Shown: piece after piece, positions 11,883 through 24,274 of the stretch
How the letters are laid out: every line of letters starts with the position of its first letter
Position numbering within the stretch: position 1 is the first letter of the stretch
Assembly: GCA_964036195.1 (NCBI GenBank)
Contig: OZ038454.1
Span: 27,328,315 to 27,392,314, forward strand
Direction: 5' to 3'
DNA: 64,000 bases
From: Sphaerolaimus hirsutus
Lineage: Eukaryota > Nematoda > Chromadorea > Monhysterida > Sphaerolaimidae
The notes under the pieces: generated by a model
Told to the model about the DNA's origin: nothing
Database searches by the model: none
Seen by the model: the letters and a program-made list of their open reading frames with translations, nothing else
Position numbers and translations under genes: made by a program

Positions 11883-12825
11883 CTGGACGGGGCGCTATTA
11901 AAGCTAAGAAGCTCATAAAAACTGCTTAGTAAACACTTTTGCAATGCATTGCAGAAATCGTAGGAAGTACATACAATGCTCACCGGCAGGCTAAAATGAC
12001 AAAACCGTTTCATTTCAACAGCACATTAAATTGCATGAGCGCTCTATTTTAGTTGTCCAAGACCAGGGTTGGTTTTAGTAAATTCTTTTTACTAAAATCG
12101 TAGTAAAATTGTTAAAAAAATTTATTTTTTTATTTTTCAGTTTTCCATTTTATTTTTATTCTATTCTTCAATTTTCAATTTTATTTTCAATTTTAGTTCG
12201 TGACCAGGATTGGTTTTTGTAAAATTCTTTTTACTAAAATTGTAGTAGAATTGTATAAAAATTGTATTTTATTTTTATTTTATTCATGTTTTTTAAATAA
12301 ATTTTTATTCTTCAATTTTGTTTTTATTTTTTCTGACATTTTGCCAACCATGTCCAAGACCCATTTGAATTCAACGCCAATTGACATTGCACGCTAACTA
12401 TTATATATTTACCTAGTGATGAATGTAGCCCACCCAACCTGTTTCCTATTGCTGATGCAACATCGGTTGTGCGAGCGAAGTCTGGAAAAGGTCATGTTAC
12501 AAGCAAAGTTGACAAGTTATATTTACGCTTGATACTCCGTCCAAGGAACGAACACTGCATTTTTATGTCTGTTCGTTTATTCAGATGAGATATGGTAGAT
12601 TTCATTGTAAGGTGTGCCGTTCGTAGACCATAAGTAATTTTGGAAGCATACTTTGACATCCACCGAATTATATCTAGGTATCTACCCTTTTGTTTATATT
12701 GTATTCTCTAAAGATATCATATTCATAAGCTTTCTAAAATTCTTTCAATTGATAATAAATACCAAGGTATTTTACCAGGAAATTTTACATTTTACCTGAC
12801 ATTTTACAGGGTGTAAAATTGGGCC
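11883..12825. other. No gene recognised
   Basis: 12060-12330 is AT-rich with two copies of GACCAGG(G/A)TTGGTTTT about 130 bp apart, each followed by TTTTATTTTTATT runs. The same material in inverse orientation is at 62640-62790. 12580-12690 has an R3-like remnant. 12780-12820 has TTTTACAGGGTGTAAAATTG, perhaps a CWG half-end. Confidence 0.4.
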
Positions 12826-12828
12826 CTG

Positions 12829-13573
12829 GTGCCGGTTCCGCAAGTGGACAAGTTAAGAGTTAAAAGTTAAGAGTTGAGTAAAATGACAAATGGCGAGTTA
12901 AGAGTAAAGTTAAAGTTTAAGAGAAAAGTTAAAATTTAAGGGTTGAGTTAAAAGTTGAGTGAAATGTTAAGAGTGGAGTTAAAGGTTTAAAGTTGAGTTA
13001 AGAGTTAAGAGTTGAGTTAAAAGTTGAGTTAAGAGTTGAGTTGAGAGTTGAGAGTTAAGAGACAAGTGGAAAATGATGGTTAAAAATAAAAATGTGAAAT
13101 TGGTATTGATATGGCTGTTCGCTGGCATGCTGCCAATGTTGTATGCACGACATTTGAAAATAACGTATCCAAAAAAATTATCACTTAAAAAAAAATCGCG
13201 GAACGTTGTTTCAAAATGGCCGTGCGGGGACAAAATATGATTGAAGATCAGCGTATCGCGCTTCTGCAACGAATGACCCATTTGTCTTTTAAATCAACTT
13301 TTAACTCACATTTTAACCTTTCACTCAACTCTTAACATTTAACTCAACTTTTGACTCAACTTTTAACCTTAAACTCAACTCTTAACTTTTAACTCAACTT
13401 TTGTCTCAACTTTTAACCTTTAACTCAACTCTTAACTTTTAACTCAACTTTTGTCTCAACTTTTAACCTTTAACTCAACTCTTAACTTTTAACTCAACTT
13501 TTGTCTCAACTTTTAACCTTTAACTCAACTCTTAACTTTTAACTCTTAACTTGTCTACTTGCGGAACTGGCCC
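12829..13573. mobile_element. CWG element, 745 bp
   Basis: Tips GTGCCGGTTCCGCAAGTGGA and CTTGCGGAACTGGCCC; duplication CTG (12826-12828, 13574-13576). The arms are minisatellite: GAGTTAAGAGTT-type on the left, a unit near 50 bp (TTAACCTTTAACTCAACTCT...) repeated about four times on the right. The 13060-13280 middle is unique and is not recognisable as coding. Confidence 0.9.
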
Positions 13574-13927
13574 CTGGTCTGCGGCACGATTTCGATGTCC
13601 GTAAATTTTTGCACACGGTATGTCTTTCGATTAATGACGCTACTCCCACGTGCGAGTGCCAGGGCGTTTTTTTCTGTAATTTTCACATAAGGTTATTCAC
13701 TTATTTATAAGCCGAGTAGTTACCATGGCCTTACGCACACTACATAGTTTACGCTCTGAATTTTCGATACTGAATTATTAATCAGTTTTTATCAAGTACA
13801 TTTTAGTTTACCGGAATGGGGAATCCGTCAACTGCTGGTGACGGTGCGGATAGACAAGTTTTTAACGACTCTGTTTTTTTATCATACACCACCCACATAT
13901 TTATGCTTACCAGTCAACGTAAGTAAA
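13574..13927. other. Unassigned, with R4 remnant
   Basis: 13732-13860 has ACGCACACTACATAGTTTAC and AGTTTACCGGAATGG, the left part of an eroded R4. Confidence 0.4.
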
Positions 13928-14717
13928 TACCGTATTTCCTAGAGAAAAAAAGTCCAGGGGGTTTATTATTTGGACAGCAAATTTAGAGGGGGATAATATT
14001 GAGGAGGGGCTTTTTCAAGGGGGTTATCTAGGGTTATATATATATATCATCTACACAAACTAGTCTGTAGTCTGTATAGCTACGATGCAAATTAGCAGCA
14101 ATAAATACATCATTTACATTGCATAATTACATGATGTATTATACCTACATCATTCTAGACGCGGAGTATTTCGCATAGTTGTTAAAACGTATTTACGTTT
14201 ACTCGATAATCACGGATACTCGAGTACTGTGTAAATACGTTTACGTTTCCTCGCGAAAAAAATACCGGTACTCACTTACTCGCGTACTTTTTGAAAGTAC
14301 GCGAGTACAGAAAACGTATTTTTAAGGGACAGAAAATGTCATTTTGCCAAACAGAAAGTGACAAACATAAGAAATTTTCGTAAGAAATACTTAGCAGGAG
14401 AGAAAAAAACATCATTTTGTATATCAGAGTAAAAATTGGAAAAATTCTGACTTTTTTCTGAGGAAAATACTACTTTTACGTTTTCTGTGAGAAAAATACC
14501 CGTTTTTACGTTTTCACCGGAAAAAAATCTCGTTTTTACGTTTTCTAAAAAAAGTATTTTACTCACGTCTTACGCAGTGCAAAAGTATTTTAAAAATACT
14601 TTACGTTTTCCGTTTATTTTTAAAAAAGTTCAGTACTTTTAACAACACTGGTATTTCGCGGGGGGTTATTTTTCTACGGCTCGCTCAGACCTGGGGGTAT
14701 TTGGAGGAAATACGGTA
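13928..14717 (+). repeat. R1 MITE split by R6
   Basis: TACCGTATTTCCTAGAG at the left and GGAGGAAATACGGTA at the right; the R6 element 14174-14650 lies inside. Confidence 0.8.
14174..14650 (-). mobile_element. R6 hAT-type MITE, duplication GTATTTCG
   Basis: Tips CATAGTTGTTAAAACG and TTTTAACAACACTG; flanks GTATTTCG (14166-14173, 14651-14658) identical. The duplicated octamer belongs to the R1 arm it landed in. Confidence 0.93.
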
Positions 14718-14912
14718 GCTGTATAAGATAAGTTACAGTCCTTCGTGATTTTTTTCATATACCCGGCATATACCAACAGTCGTTGAGCCATGGAGCATTA
14801 TATTTAAGTGGTGATTTCTGCTAATAAAATCTATTTCTATGTCGACTTCTAGCGTAAATTGGCTTTTGTTGAACGTTCACTTCACGTTCACGAAAAAATA
14901 GTACCTACACTG

Positions 14913-15083
14913 AACCGTATTTTTTCTAATAAAACGGCATTCCTCCAATAGAATGGCATTTCCAATAGAACGGAACGTTTTGGCACTTATGATAAACCCA
15001 TGATAAAATAGAACGGCAGCCTCCAATAGAACGTCAGGTAAAAAAAATTAACGAAATAATAGAACGGTTCTCTTCTATTAATC
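14913..15083. repeat. R2 MITE
   Basis: ACCGTATTTTTTCTAATAAAAC at the left and ACGGTTCTCTTCTATTAATCG at the right, with CCAATAGAACGG motifs between. The neighbouring 15084-15383 and 14718-14912 hold nothing recognised. Confidence 0.7.
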
Positions 15084-15383
15084 GTCGATTTAATAAAATT
15101 TTGTAGAGAAGGAAATTTCGAACCTTTAATTTTTTTCTAAATACCTAATTTCTGATTTTCAACCGCTGAACCATTTTCATGTATTTTCCGGACGTCGTTC
15201 TTCCATCGTGAAAAAGATTCGAATAAAAACTACAAAAATTAAAGATTCGAAAGCGTTTTCTAATTTTTGTTCGCCGTCGTCATATTAATCTTGATTTTGT
15301 CCATTCTGTGAGTACTTTTTCTGGAATGGAATGTCATCACATTTCATTACATTTTCACACCCAAAAGCACACAGTAAACCGGA

Positions 15384-16092
15384 TACCCTATTTCCTCGAA
15401 ATCAAAGTTGTTAAAAGGTAAATACGTACGTTTACTCGAAAAATACACGTACGCGAGTACGCGGTAAATACATTTACAAATACTCTAAAAAAATACTGTA
15501 CGCAGTTGTACGCGTACATTTTCAAAGCATACGCGTACGGAAAATGTATTTTATAAATATGTCCCAGATTGAATTTTCTGAAGTGATTACACTGCTATGT
15601 ATTTACAGAAGTGGTTCCGTTGAATATTTAAGATACGCGAGGAAAGTGCCTTTAAAAATTAAGAAAATCGCAACCAAATCGAAATGGTTGTGAGGACAAT
15701 AGAAGTGGAAACCAGTCAGGAGGGCGACGATTTTTATCACCTAGAATAAAGTCACCTTGAAAACTATTTTATCCCTCATTTGCTTATAGAAAAACATACG
15801 TTGTGCTGTACACGTATGAAAAAGAGCCCATTTTACATAATCTATGAAGAAAAGTAGTTGTTTCTACACTCACAAGGAAAGTACCCACATTTACGCGTAA
15901 GTACGAGTAAAAAAAAAAGTATTTTACGTTTTCTTTACTTTGTGGTGAGTAAAATAAAAATACTTTACGTTTACATATACTTTTAAAAAAGTTCAGTAAT
16001 TCTAACAACTCTGCTCGAAATACCCCCCCCCCCCTCAAAATTCTCTCTCTGAAAAAAATAAACCCCCGGGTGATATTTCGAGGAAATACGGT
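15384..16092 (+). repeat. R1 MITE split by R6
   Basis: TACCCTATTTCCTCGAAAT | R6 | ACCCCCCCCCCCC... to TCGAGGAAATACGGT. The outer copy is small, about 100 bp once R6 is removed. Confidence 0.82.
15403..16013. mobile_element. R6 hAT-type MITE, duplication CTCGAAAT
   Basis: Tips CAAAGTTGTTAAAAGG and TTCTAACAACTCTG; flanks CTCGAAAT (15395-15402, 16014-16021) identical and again inside R1. Confidence 0.93.
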
Positions 16093-16292
16093 GGTCGTAT
16101 AAATTCAGTGTCCTGGTTAGGCGGTGTTGTAACTTTGATTGAAGCATTAAGCAGGGCATTTAGTCATATATTTTTGCGCCCTGATAGATTGACAAGAAAA
16201 AAGTGAGCAAACATCATCATTTATCATGTTAGCTTTTGCAATTTCCAATTGCAATGTATCATATGTAAAAGTGATATTTTTAAATTGCTAGA

Positions 16293-16934
16293 TACTGTAT
16301 TTTCTTGAATAATTCTCCCCGCGAATAATTCCCCCATTCACATTGTATGATGCCCAATTTTGACAAAAATGTCATGTTATTCTGTTTATAAAGCAATTTC
16401 ATGAAATGATTGAATATAAACATGCCTGAAGTTTTTGACGGATTAATTACCGTATTACCTCGAATTATCCCCCCCTTGAATTAACCTCCCCTCGAAACCC
16501 CCCCCCCTAAATTTCGGCTGAGGAAAAAATAAACCCCACCCCTCGAAATACCCCCCCCCCTAAAATTGAGTGTAACGTGAACGTACATGACAAATACCGC
16601 AGTTTGTGATCTGTACTATGCAGAACACACGTTAACACTGATGATTAAGTGACGTTAGGGAAGGGTTTTTGTGTATATATAGTAATATAAGCCTATAAAC
16701 ACATATAAATCTATGTGATTCTTCGACTTTTCTACGTCTGCGTATGGGGAATTTCCGAAAATTTCTGGCGAAATAATAGACCCCCCCCCTCGAATAACCC
16801 CCCCGCCCCTCGAGTTATCCCCCCCTCAAACTTTGCTGGCGAAATAATAAACCCCCTGGGGGTATTTCGAGGTAATACGGTATTCCCCCTTGGATAAAGA
16901 CTTTCCCTCGAGAATTATTCGAGCAAATACGCTA
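16293..16934 (+). repeat. R1a MITE carrying another R1
   Basis: TACTGTATTTTCTTGAATAA to TTATTCGAGCAAATACGCTA; the 16448-16882 copy is inserted in its middle. Confidence 0.75.
16448..16882 (+). repeat. R1 MITE, 430-bp subtype, nested in R1a
   Basis: TACCGTATTACCTCGAATTA to CGAGGTAATACGGTA; same core as 54704-55135 and 4102-4516. Confidence 0.9.
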
Positions 16935-17173
16935 TTTTCACAATTTTCGGCTATTTTTAGTTATGTAGCGGCTCTGTGGTTTTCAGATTGAATTGTTATC
17001 CGTGCTGGCTTTTGTACATCTGTCATCTGTTAAAAATAAATTTTCAAGTAATTTGGATTGAATTAAAGCTAAATATGACAATGGATTAATTAGTGACAGA
17101 TTTCAGATTTTTCAAAGCGAACCATGTAAATGTTGCAAAAACCACATTGCCCTGATAGGTATTTACCTATAAA

Positions 17174-17386
17174 TAGTGATGTAAAAAGCGCCAGGATTTT
17201 AGCGCCAAGCGCCAAAAGCGCCATGGCGTTGTTCAAAATCCAGCGGCAAGCGCCAATGGCGCCAGAGCATTTTAGCGCCAAGCGCCAAAAGCGCCATGGC
17301 GTTGTTCAAAATCCAGCGGCAAGCGCCAATGGCGCCAGAGCATTTTAGCGCCAAGCGCCAAAAGCGCCATGGCGCTTATACCACTA
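17174..17386 (+). mobile_element. GCGCC satellite carrier, hAT-type, duplication CCTATAAA
   Basis: Tips TAGTGATGTAAAAAGCGCC and GGCGCTTATACCACTA; flanks CCTATAAA (17166-17173, 17387-17394) identical. The interior is a tandem array of a 73-bp monomer (starts at 17201, 17274, 17347) rich in GCGCCAAGCGCCAAAAGCGC. Confidence 0.92.
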
Positions 17387-17394
17387 CCTATAAA

Positions 17395-18178
17395 TACCAT
17401 GCTGGAATGTGATACTGTCGTTCATGAATAAATAACTCCGCCCCATTAAATCAACTGAACGCACAAGTAAAATACCTATAAAAATAAGTAGATCGTATAT
17501 ATTTTTATAAAAAATGAGAGTCTCAAGGATCCTATTACTGTGAGTTTGAAGAACTTTCAAGCAGAAATTTAAATATTGTCTGGCTTTGCATGCATCTTTG
17601 TACGCAACACACATAATATTTACTTACAATATTACTGTGACTTTAAATATGCCATTTCACCATGTTTTATATTCGTGGTTGGCTTTTTTTCCTGACAAAA
17701 GTATAGCTTACCGGCATTTCAAAGTTTTGATTTCCTTGTGTATATAATTTACTCGCTGAAATTGTGCAAGCTCTCCGTAGGTAAAATAAACAAGATCATG
17801 TGCAAATAAGTTTGTAAATGTACCTAAATGGAAAATAAACATGGGAATTTGGATGGAAAGTTCAATTTAATTCTCTTTTCTATCTGTCGCTCTTGCAGCG
17901 GCAATTATCTTTCAAAGTTGCTTTCAGAATCGTTATTAAAGCATACGTTTGTTTGCAATAGTAATGAAACAGTCACGTGGGCAATTTTATTCCTAATCCT
18001 ACCACCATACGATTTCCCACCCCAATCATTTTTGACAAATTTTTCACCACTAGGAAAAAATTACATCGAGACTGGATTTCGGTTAAACCAAATCATAATA
18101 CGGAAGTTAAACCCATGGTACTGAAAAATAATAATGAAAACATTACCGGAACATGCCCCAGATATTAATACAAGTGCA
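17395..18178. other. No recognised content
   Basis: AT-rich, apparently unique. The 98-codon frame at 17828-18124 has no family feature. This is among the longer repeat-free pieces in the window. Confidence 0.4.
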
Positions 18179-18894
18179 TACCGTATTTCTCCTAATAGAA
18201 CGGCATACGTCCAATCGAACGGCACCTCCAGTTGAACGGCAGGTTTTGCGCTTATGAAAACAATAGAACGGCACCCTCCAATTGAACGGCAGCCTCCAAT
18301 AGAACGGGAAGCAGTAATTATGTTGAAAGAATGCCAAAACATAAAAATGGATGCCTAGAACGTTCAAAAAGCATTCAAATGGAGCTCTGATTATCTATTA
18401 TTGCTAAAACAAAACTACCGTACCTATTTGCTTGAATAGTACCCCCCCCTTGAATAATTCCCCCCTCGAATAATCCCCCCCTGTAAGACAAGTGAGAAAA
18501 TAATAATTCCCCCCCTCGAATAATCCCCCCCTTAAAGAATTTGCTCAATTTATTGTGCCCAATTTAAACAAAAATGGCACGTTTTTGTGTGAATAAAGCA
18601 GATTTCATCAAATGAGTTGATAGAAACATGGTTGAAAATGTTGAAGAAATAATAATTCCCCCCCTCGAATAATTCCCCCCCTCGATTAGTCCCCCCCTCA
18701 AAATAGTCTGACGAAATAATAATTCCCCAGGGGGATTATTCAAGCAATTACGGTATTAAAATGAAGCTGATATGTTCAAATGAAAAGTGTGTTACAAATT
18801 TATCAAAAAATAGAAAGCCACCTCCAAAAGAACGGCAGGTAAAAAAAGTTGACGCAAAAATATAACAGCGCTGTTCTATTAGAAGAAATACGAT
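18179..18894 (+). repeat. R2 MITE split by R1a
   Basis: TACCGTATTTCTCCTAATAGAA to TTCTATTAGAAGAAATACGATA. The R1a copy 18416-18755 lies in its centre; internal half-sites CCAATTGAACGGCAG remain on both sides. Confidence 0.88.
18416..18755 (+). repeat. R1a MITE nested in R2
   Basis: TACCGTACCTATTTGCTTGA to ATTCAAGCAATTACGGTA with the AAATGGCACGTTTTTGTGTG core. Confidence 0.88.
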
Positions 18895-18942
18895 ACCAGG
18901 ACGGGCGTGCCAGGTCATTCAACATATTCATAACTTGAATGG

Positions 18943-19193
18943 TATACTCGGCAGACACGATACTCTGCCCTCGCACTCATTTATGTCTCACGTTGGAAGC
19001 GTGCCAATGATGATAAAGCATGCGATTTTTGTATAAAAATGTAAAAAAATTGTTTTTGTGAAAAAGTTAACGTATAGAGTTATAACAGAGTTGACTTCTT
19101 GCAACTTTTGATGGAAATCGCTTAAGTAAAAAAATCGTTGGCACGCTTCCAGCGGGAACCACGCGTGCAGGGTGTAAAGTGACTGGAGTATAC
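18943..19193 (-). repeat. R3 MITE
   Basis: TATACTCGGCAGACACGATA to AAGTGACTGGAGTATA; inner GTTGGAAGCGTGCCAATGAT / CGTTGGCACGCTTCCAGCGG. 19194-19707 beyond it shows nothing recognised. Confidence 0.9.
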
Positions 19194-19707
19194 CCTACCC
19201 AACACAGAACACAACACTTTAACACAGACCTGTAAAATGCCCAATCCTGATCCCTCAATGCCCGTATACCCAAACTCAAACCACTGATCCCGATCCCGAA
19301 AATTCGATTACATTTGAGCCCTAATTAGGATGTGCCACTAAATTTCAATCATGGAAGATATTAACCAATATCCAAAGCTCACATTAAATCAGACTAGTGA
19401 TGACAAATGTGAATATGGATAAGTATCTCTACTTAACTCGAGGCTCTGATCTCTAGGCTGATAACTCCAAAAAGTTGATTTGAATCAAATTTAGTTTCAT
19501 TTCAGCATTCTGAGTTTCATTTCAAAATTATCTGCCCATGATACATGTTGTCGCGCTTAATGGATTGTTAGGTGTGTTAAAGTCTCAAAAGCTCCAAATT
19601 TTGATTATTAAGTGTCAAATTTTCCGCCACTGCTCTCAAATTTTAATCACATATTGGAGAATATTTACAAACATACATATAAAAAGATTGTTATAGAAAA
19701 TAGGACA

Positions 19708-19827
19708 CTGTATTTCTTCTAATAGAAGAGCGCCGTTCTATTTTTTTCGTGAACTTTTTACCTGCCGTTCTATTGGAGGTGCCGTTCTATTGGAGGTATG
19801 CCGTTCTATTACAAGAAATACGGTATT
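19708..19827. repeat. Short R2 MITE
   Basis: TGTATTTCTTCTAATAGAAG to TTCTATTACAAGAAATACGGTA; about 120 bp. Confidence 0.85.
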
Positions 19828-19969
19828 TGAGTTTTAGTATATTTTATTTCCCTTATTGCTACTTGCTGATTCATGTGACATTTACCTTGTTTATCCCAGT
19901 TTATGGTTTTTTAATCAGACTTTGGCATTTATCAAGACCAAGAGCTTTTTTTAATATCCGGAATGTGAA

Positions 19970-20502
19970 TACCGTATTTCCTCTAAATACCCCCAGGGGG
20001 TTTATTGTTTCAGAGTGAAATTTTTGAGGGGGGGGGGGGGTTAAACGAGGGGGGTATTTCGGGTTTATTATTACGCCAGAAATTTTTTGAAATCCCAGTA
20101 CTACCTAAATTGTTGTCTAACGCAACAAGAAAAATGCAACAAAACCGCCATGTATTTATAAGACTCCATAGACTTATATACCGTATTTCCTCGAAATACC
20201 CCCCCCCCTCGTTTAACCCCCCCCCCCTCTCGGGAGCACTATGAAACAATCACCCCCCGGGGGGTATTTCGAGGAAATACGGTAAATGTACGTAGACAGT
20301 CTAAACCCTGTTCTAACATAACATAGTCATTGTTTTTAACGTTTGTTCTACGCTTCCCGGATCACAAACCGTAGCTTTTGTCATTTACGTTCTCTATACA
20401 CTATATTTGGGGGGGGGGTATTTCGAGGGGGGGGGGATTTATAAACTCATAGTGTCCATTTGGGGGGGTATTTCGAGGGGGATGTGTCGAGGAAATACGG
20501 TA
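19970..20502 (+). repeat. R1 MITE carrying a minimal R1
   Basis: Outer TACCGTATTTCCTCTAAATA to GTCGAGGAAATACGGTA with the 250-bp-subtype core split by the 20179-20284 copy; TA at the junctions. Confidence 0.82.
20179..20284. repeat. Minimal R1 MITE nested in R1
   Basis: TACCGTATTTCCTCGAAATA to TTCGAGGAAATACGGTA, 106 bp of C/G-rich arms with ACCACTATGAAACAAT-like spacer. Confidence 0.85.
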
Positions 20503-21338
20503 TGCTGATGTGTATACTGCGCTCGAATCGAACACACCCATTATGACGCCATAAGAATAAAATATAAAAATTCCCAAAAAGAATAAAAATGCATTTTTCT
20601 TTTTTTAATTATCCGTCAAGGTGTCTGATTGGTGCGTTGTTGTCGGGGGCAGGTTTGTTACGCACAAATACCAATTACGCACGTATGCCCGTTTCGCACA
20701 AAATTGAACCACCCACGCACATCTGCCCGGCTGATGCTATGTGCGTATCGAGCAGTTGTGCGTGGCGGGTTCAATGTTGTGCGTAATGGGTATTTGTGCG
20801 TAAATACAAGTGCAGACCCGTTGTCGGGACATATCTATTTAGGTATAACATAAACTGTGTGTGCATGTAAACTATGCGCGCATGTAAACTGTGCTGTTCG
20901 CCGAGTTCAAATATAATCATATTTAAACCCTGCGCACCGCATGCTATGCATTTTTCTGGGGGGAAAAAAGGGTGAGCCGAGGGAAAATTACCCCCTCGAA
21001 ATACCCCCTGTCCCTACAGAATGAGTGCAATGAGGATGTTAGCATTGTGACGCTGCAGCGCATAGATTTGCATACCCAATCTGAACCATGAAAATACATG
21101 ACCAAGGTTGTCATGTAAATATTTTCATAAAATTCCTGGTGAAAAAGAAATCCCTCTCCTCAAATCAATTCTCCCCTTGAAATACCCCCAGTTCCGAGTG
21201 AGTTGGTGAACAAATAAACCCCCTGGGGGTATTTCGACTAAATACGGTAAGTATGTGCGGATAGGATACATACCGTTCTGTCTGCCGAGTACACTTAATT
21301 TCCACTTTTACCTGTGTCTATAGTCTGTCAGATATAAC
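20503..21338. other. No gene; R1 remnant
   Basis: 20590-20830 contains an inverted pair around TTACGCACAAATACC / GGTATTTGTGCGTAA (20655-20800), a small imperfect palindrome. 20990-21249 has the right end of an R1 element (GGGGGTATTTCGACTAAATA). Confidence 0.45.
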
Positions 21339-21706
21339 TACCGCATTTCTTCTAATAGAACGGCATACCTCCAATAGAGGGGCACCTGCAACAGAACAGC
21401 AGGCTTTGGTGCGTTATTTGCGGTCTTCAAAATTACAGAACGCCACCTTCCAATACAACGGCAGTCTACGATAGAATGGCAGGTAGAAATTACTTACTGG
21501 GAGAGTGCCAAAACACGAAAATATCCGAAATTGATGGTGAACCATTCAAAGCATTCAAATATTATGTTCAGATGGAAAGTGTGCGAAAAAAATGGAGAAA
21601 AGATAGAACGGCACCCTCCAAACGAACAGCACCCCTTAATAGTGCGGCAGGTAAAACAGTTGACGCACCAATAGAACAGCGCTATTCTATTAGAAAAAAT
21701 ACGGTA
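21339..21706 (+). repeat. R2 MITE
   Basis: TACCGCATTTCTTCTAATAG to CTATTAGAAAAAATACGGTA with TA flanks; inner CCAATAGAGGGGCACC-type half-sites. Confidence 0.87.
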
Positions 21707-21816
21707 CACAGGGTATTTCAATAAACACCTAGTTCTTACAATGATCAATCGAGTGCACTCACTAATCCTAATTCCCAGTTAGCCTACATATATCACTATC
21801 CATTGCGCATTTTCAC

Positions 21817-22380
21817 CAGAGTTGTTGAAAGTACTGAACTTTTTTCAAAGCAAACGTAAACGTTAAGTATTTTATTTTTACTTACCCCTGAGTACAGAAA
21901 ACGTAAAGTAAAAAAAAAATTTTACACTACTTAAAAGGTGAAGGTGAGTAGACGTAAATACCAGTGTTTTTCCCCAGGGTAATTATTTAAAAGTAATTAT
22001 TTTTGGATTTTGTACCTATACTCGGGTTACTTTATGCCGTACATTTTTCCGGAGGAAGCATGCACGCAGGACGTCATCACTTTATTCAATTTTTGCTTAG
22101 AATTTTAAGTTTTATTCACTTTATCCTACCGATCTCAATTTATATCATTTCTGGTGCCATTGTTCAGCCGTTGAATTCGTTTGAGGTGTTTTTCCTTTCC
22201 GTTTGCTTTTTCCACCGCAAAAATTTTCGTAATTATGTTTTTTTGTACTCGCGTACTTTCAAGAAGTACACGTGTAAGTGAGTGTGAGTGTATTTTTTCT
22301 GGAGGAAACATAAACGTATTTACTCAGTACTCGAGTATACGTATTTATCGAGTAAACGTAAATACGTTTTAACAACTATG
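21817..22380 (+). mobile_element. R6 hAT-type MITE, duplication ATTTTCAC
   Basis: Tips CAGAGTTGTTGAAAGTACTG and CGTTTTAACAACTATG; flanks ATTTTCAC (21809-21816, 22381-22388) identical. A fragment resembling the R3 left end (TATACTCGGGTTACTTTATG) lies at 22016-22036. Confidence 0.92.
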
Positions 22381-22388
22381 ATTTTCAC

Positions 22389-24274
22389 AAATACGATATA
22401 CTAATACGATAACCCTATTGCACAATCGCGTGGAAATTCTATAATATGAAAATTTTAGTTTACTTTTCGAAAATCTGTGAATAAAATGCGACAGAGAAAA
22501 ATTTATCCAATTTTTTTATTTATAATATATTTATCTTGTGGTTAAGTTCAAGTCCACTATTACTTTCATTTCACTTCCAATTTCACTTCTCACTTATCAA
22601 ATTGTTTTTCACGTCTGCACTTGCGGAACTTTCACTTGAATAATTCAATACTTTGTACTCCGAAATGTCTACCCTAATCCTCGAATAAGACCCAAGGGGA
22701 GTTATTTTTTCGTCAGAAGTTTTGGAGGGAGACTTATTCAAGGGGGAAGTTATTTTTTCGTCAGAAAACTTGGACGTAATTCATTGTATGGATGCACTCA
22801 AGTACTTAATTCAGGTATTTAACTGTCCAACAACAACAAAAAGATGTGCATACCTACACTACATAAACATCATGAATCTGCTGTCGCTGCAGTAGGCTTA
22901 TATTTTTGTATTTTATGTATTTTTGTATTGTAAACTTTTCATACAGAGGGATGAGTTATTCAAGAGGGTGTGTTATTCGAGGGGGGTATTTTTCCACACC
23001 TCGCCAACAGGGGGGAGTTATTCGAGGATTTGCGGTAGTTTACATTGACGCCATGCCCACAGTTTATTATATAAAAAATACTAAAAATAAACAATAAACG
23101 TTCGCTAAAATAAACATAAAACAATTTCAGCTCGTAGTTAACATTATTTAAAAGCTACACTTCACATCCTAGATCTGGCATGAACAGTCATTTCATTTTA
23201 CATTCTTTTCTCACATTTAATTTCTTTACATTCTGTTGTCGAACGTGACATTTTGTCCTCGATATAGGTAAACCGCATTCAAAGGTTTCAAACTCGTTGG
23301 CATGAAACGCAAGGTAACTTGGACGTGTGCCAAGTTCATGTAATACGTTCACACGTACGAAAATCCCATATAGACTATTGACTTCCAAAAAGTCTGCCGA
23401 GTTTACTCGGCTATGGTGTATCAAATATGAAGATAAACAAACTTAGCTGTTCCAAATCCATAGTTAACCCAACAAAAAGTCGACGGGCATAACGTTATTT
23501 AAAAAAATTATTACAGTTATTTTTTACAATTTTTTTAAAACAGTCCAGCGAAGTGTAAAAGTGTAAATAATCAAGCCATATGAAACCCATTGCCGGCAAA
23601 AAGTTAAGCGAAATACAGCAAAAATAAAATGGGCATGAATGACTGAATTGTCTCAAATTTGATTATTCAGCCTATCGTTCTAGATAAAATGAAGTCAATT
23701 CGCAAAAAAATGTCAAGAAGAGAACTGTGGAACATGCCATTTTCTCTATTTTTAGCAGAGTTGTTAAAATGTTGGTATTTTGGAAAGCGTAAGCGTAAGC
23801 GTAAATACACTTTCCAAATTTTGAGTATTTATACCGAAGCACAATGTATTTTTTAAATATCAATGAAAGCGAACTCCGATTTTTAGTGTAATTAAGCCAG
23901 AATTTTTTTCTAGTTTTCCTGTGTTGTTTGATTCCCTGAAAAGCCAAAAAATGCGATACAGAAACATTTCCGTTGCATTATGTGTTCTGGGGACATTTGA
24001 ACCCAATGAGTAATTGTACCAGCTTGAGTAGCAATTGAAATGGATTTTTAGAGATTAGTAGGATCAAATGCGCTTTTCCATGCAATAAGTAGCTTTCAGA
24101 ACGTCCGCTGAGCCAGCTTTTTCTATTTTTTTATTATTTTTATTATATTTACTATTTATTTATAGGGTACAAGTGTTGCGATAAATAGCTGTAAGTTTCT
24201 CATTTGAACCGTGCAAGAAAGAATGCTAACTTTCCGATTTTGTACATGTATAATGTATGTCAACTGACATTGAC
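22389..24274. other. No gene; decayed repeats
   Basis: 22676-23040 is an R1-like pair of ends (TCCTCGAATAAGACCC ... TTATTCGAGGATTTGCGG). 22610-22640 has a CWG-like CACTTGCGGAACTTTC end. 23754-23860 is an R6 left arm (CAGAGTTGTTAAAATG, AAGCGTAAGCGTAAGCG). The rest is unassigned. Confidence 0.45.

Noticed and set aside
16448..16882. CRISPR-like array, from regularly spaced C-rich repeats
   Set aside because: The repeats are inverted arms of an R1 MITE with no spacer pattern, in a eukaryotic context.
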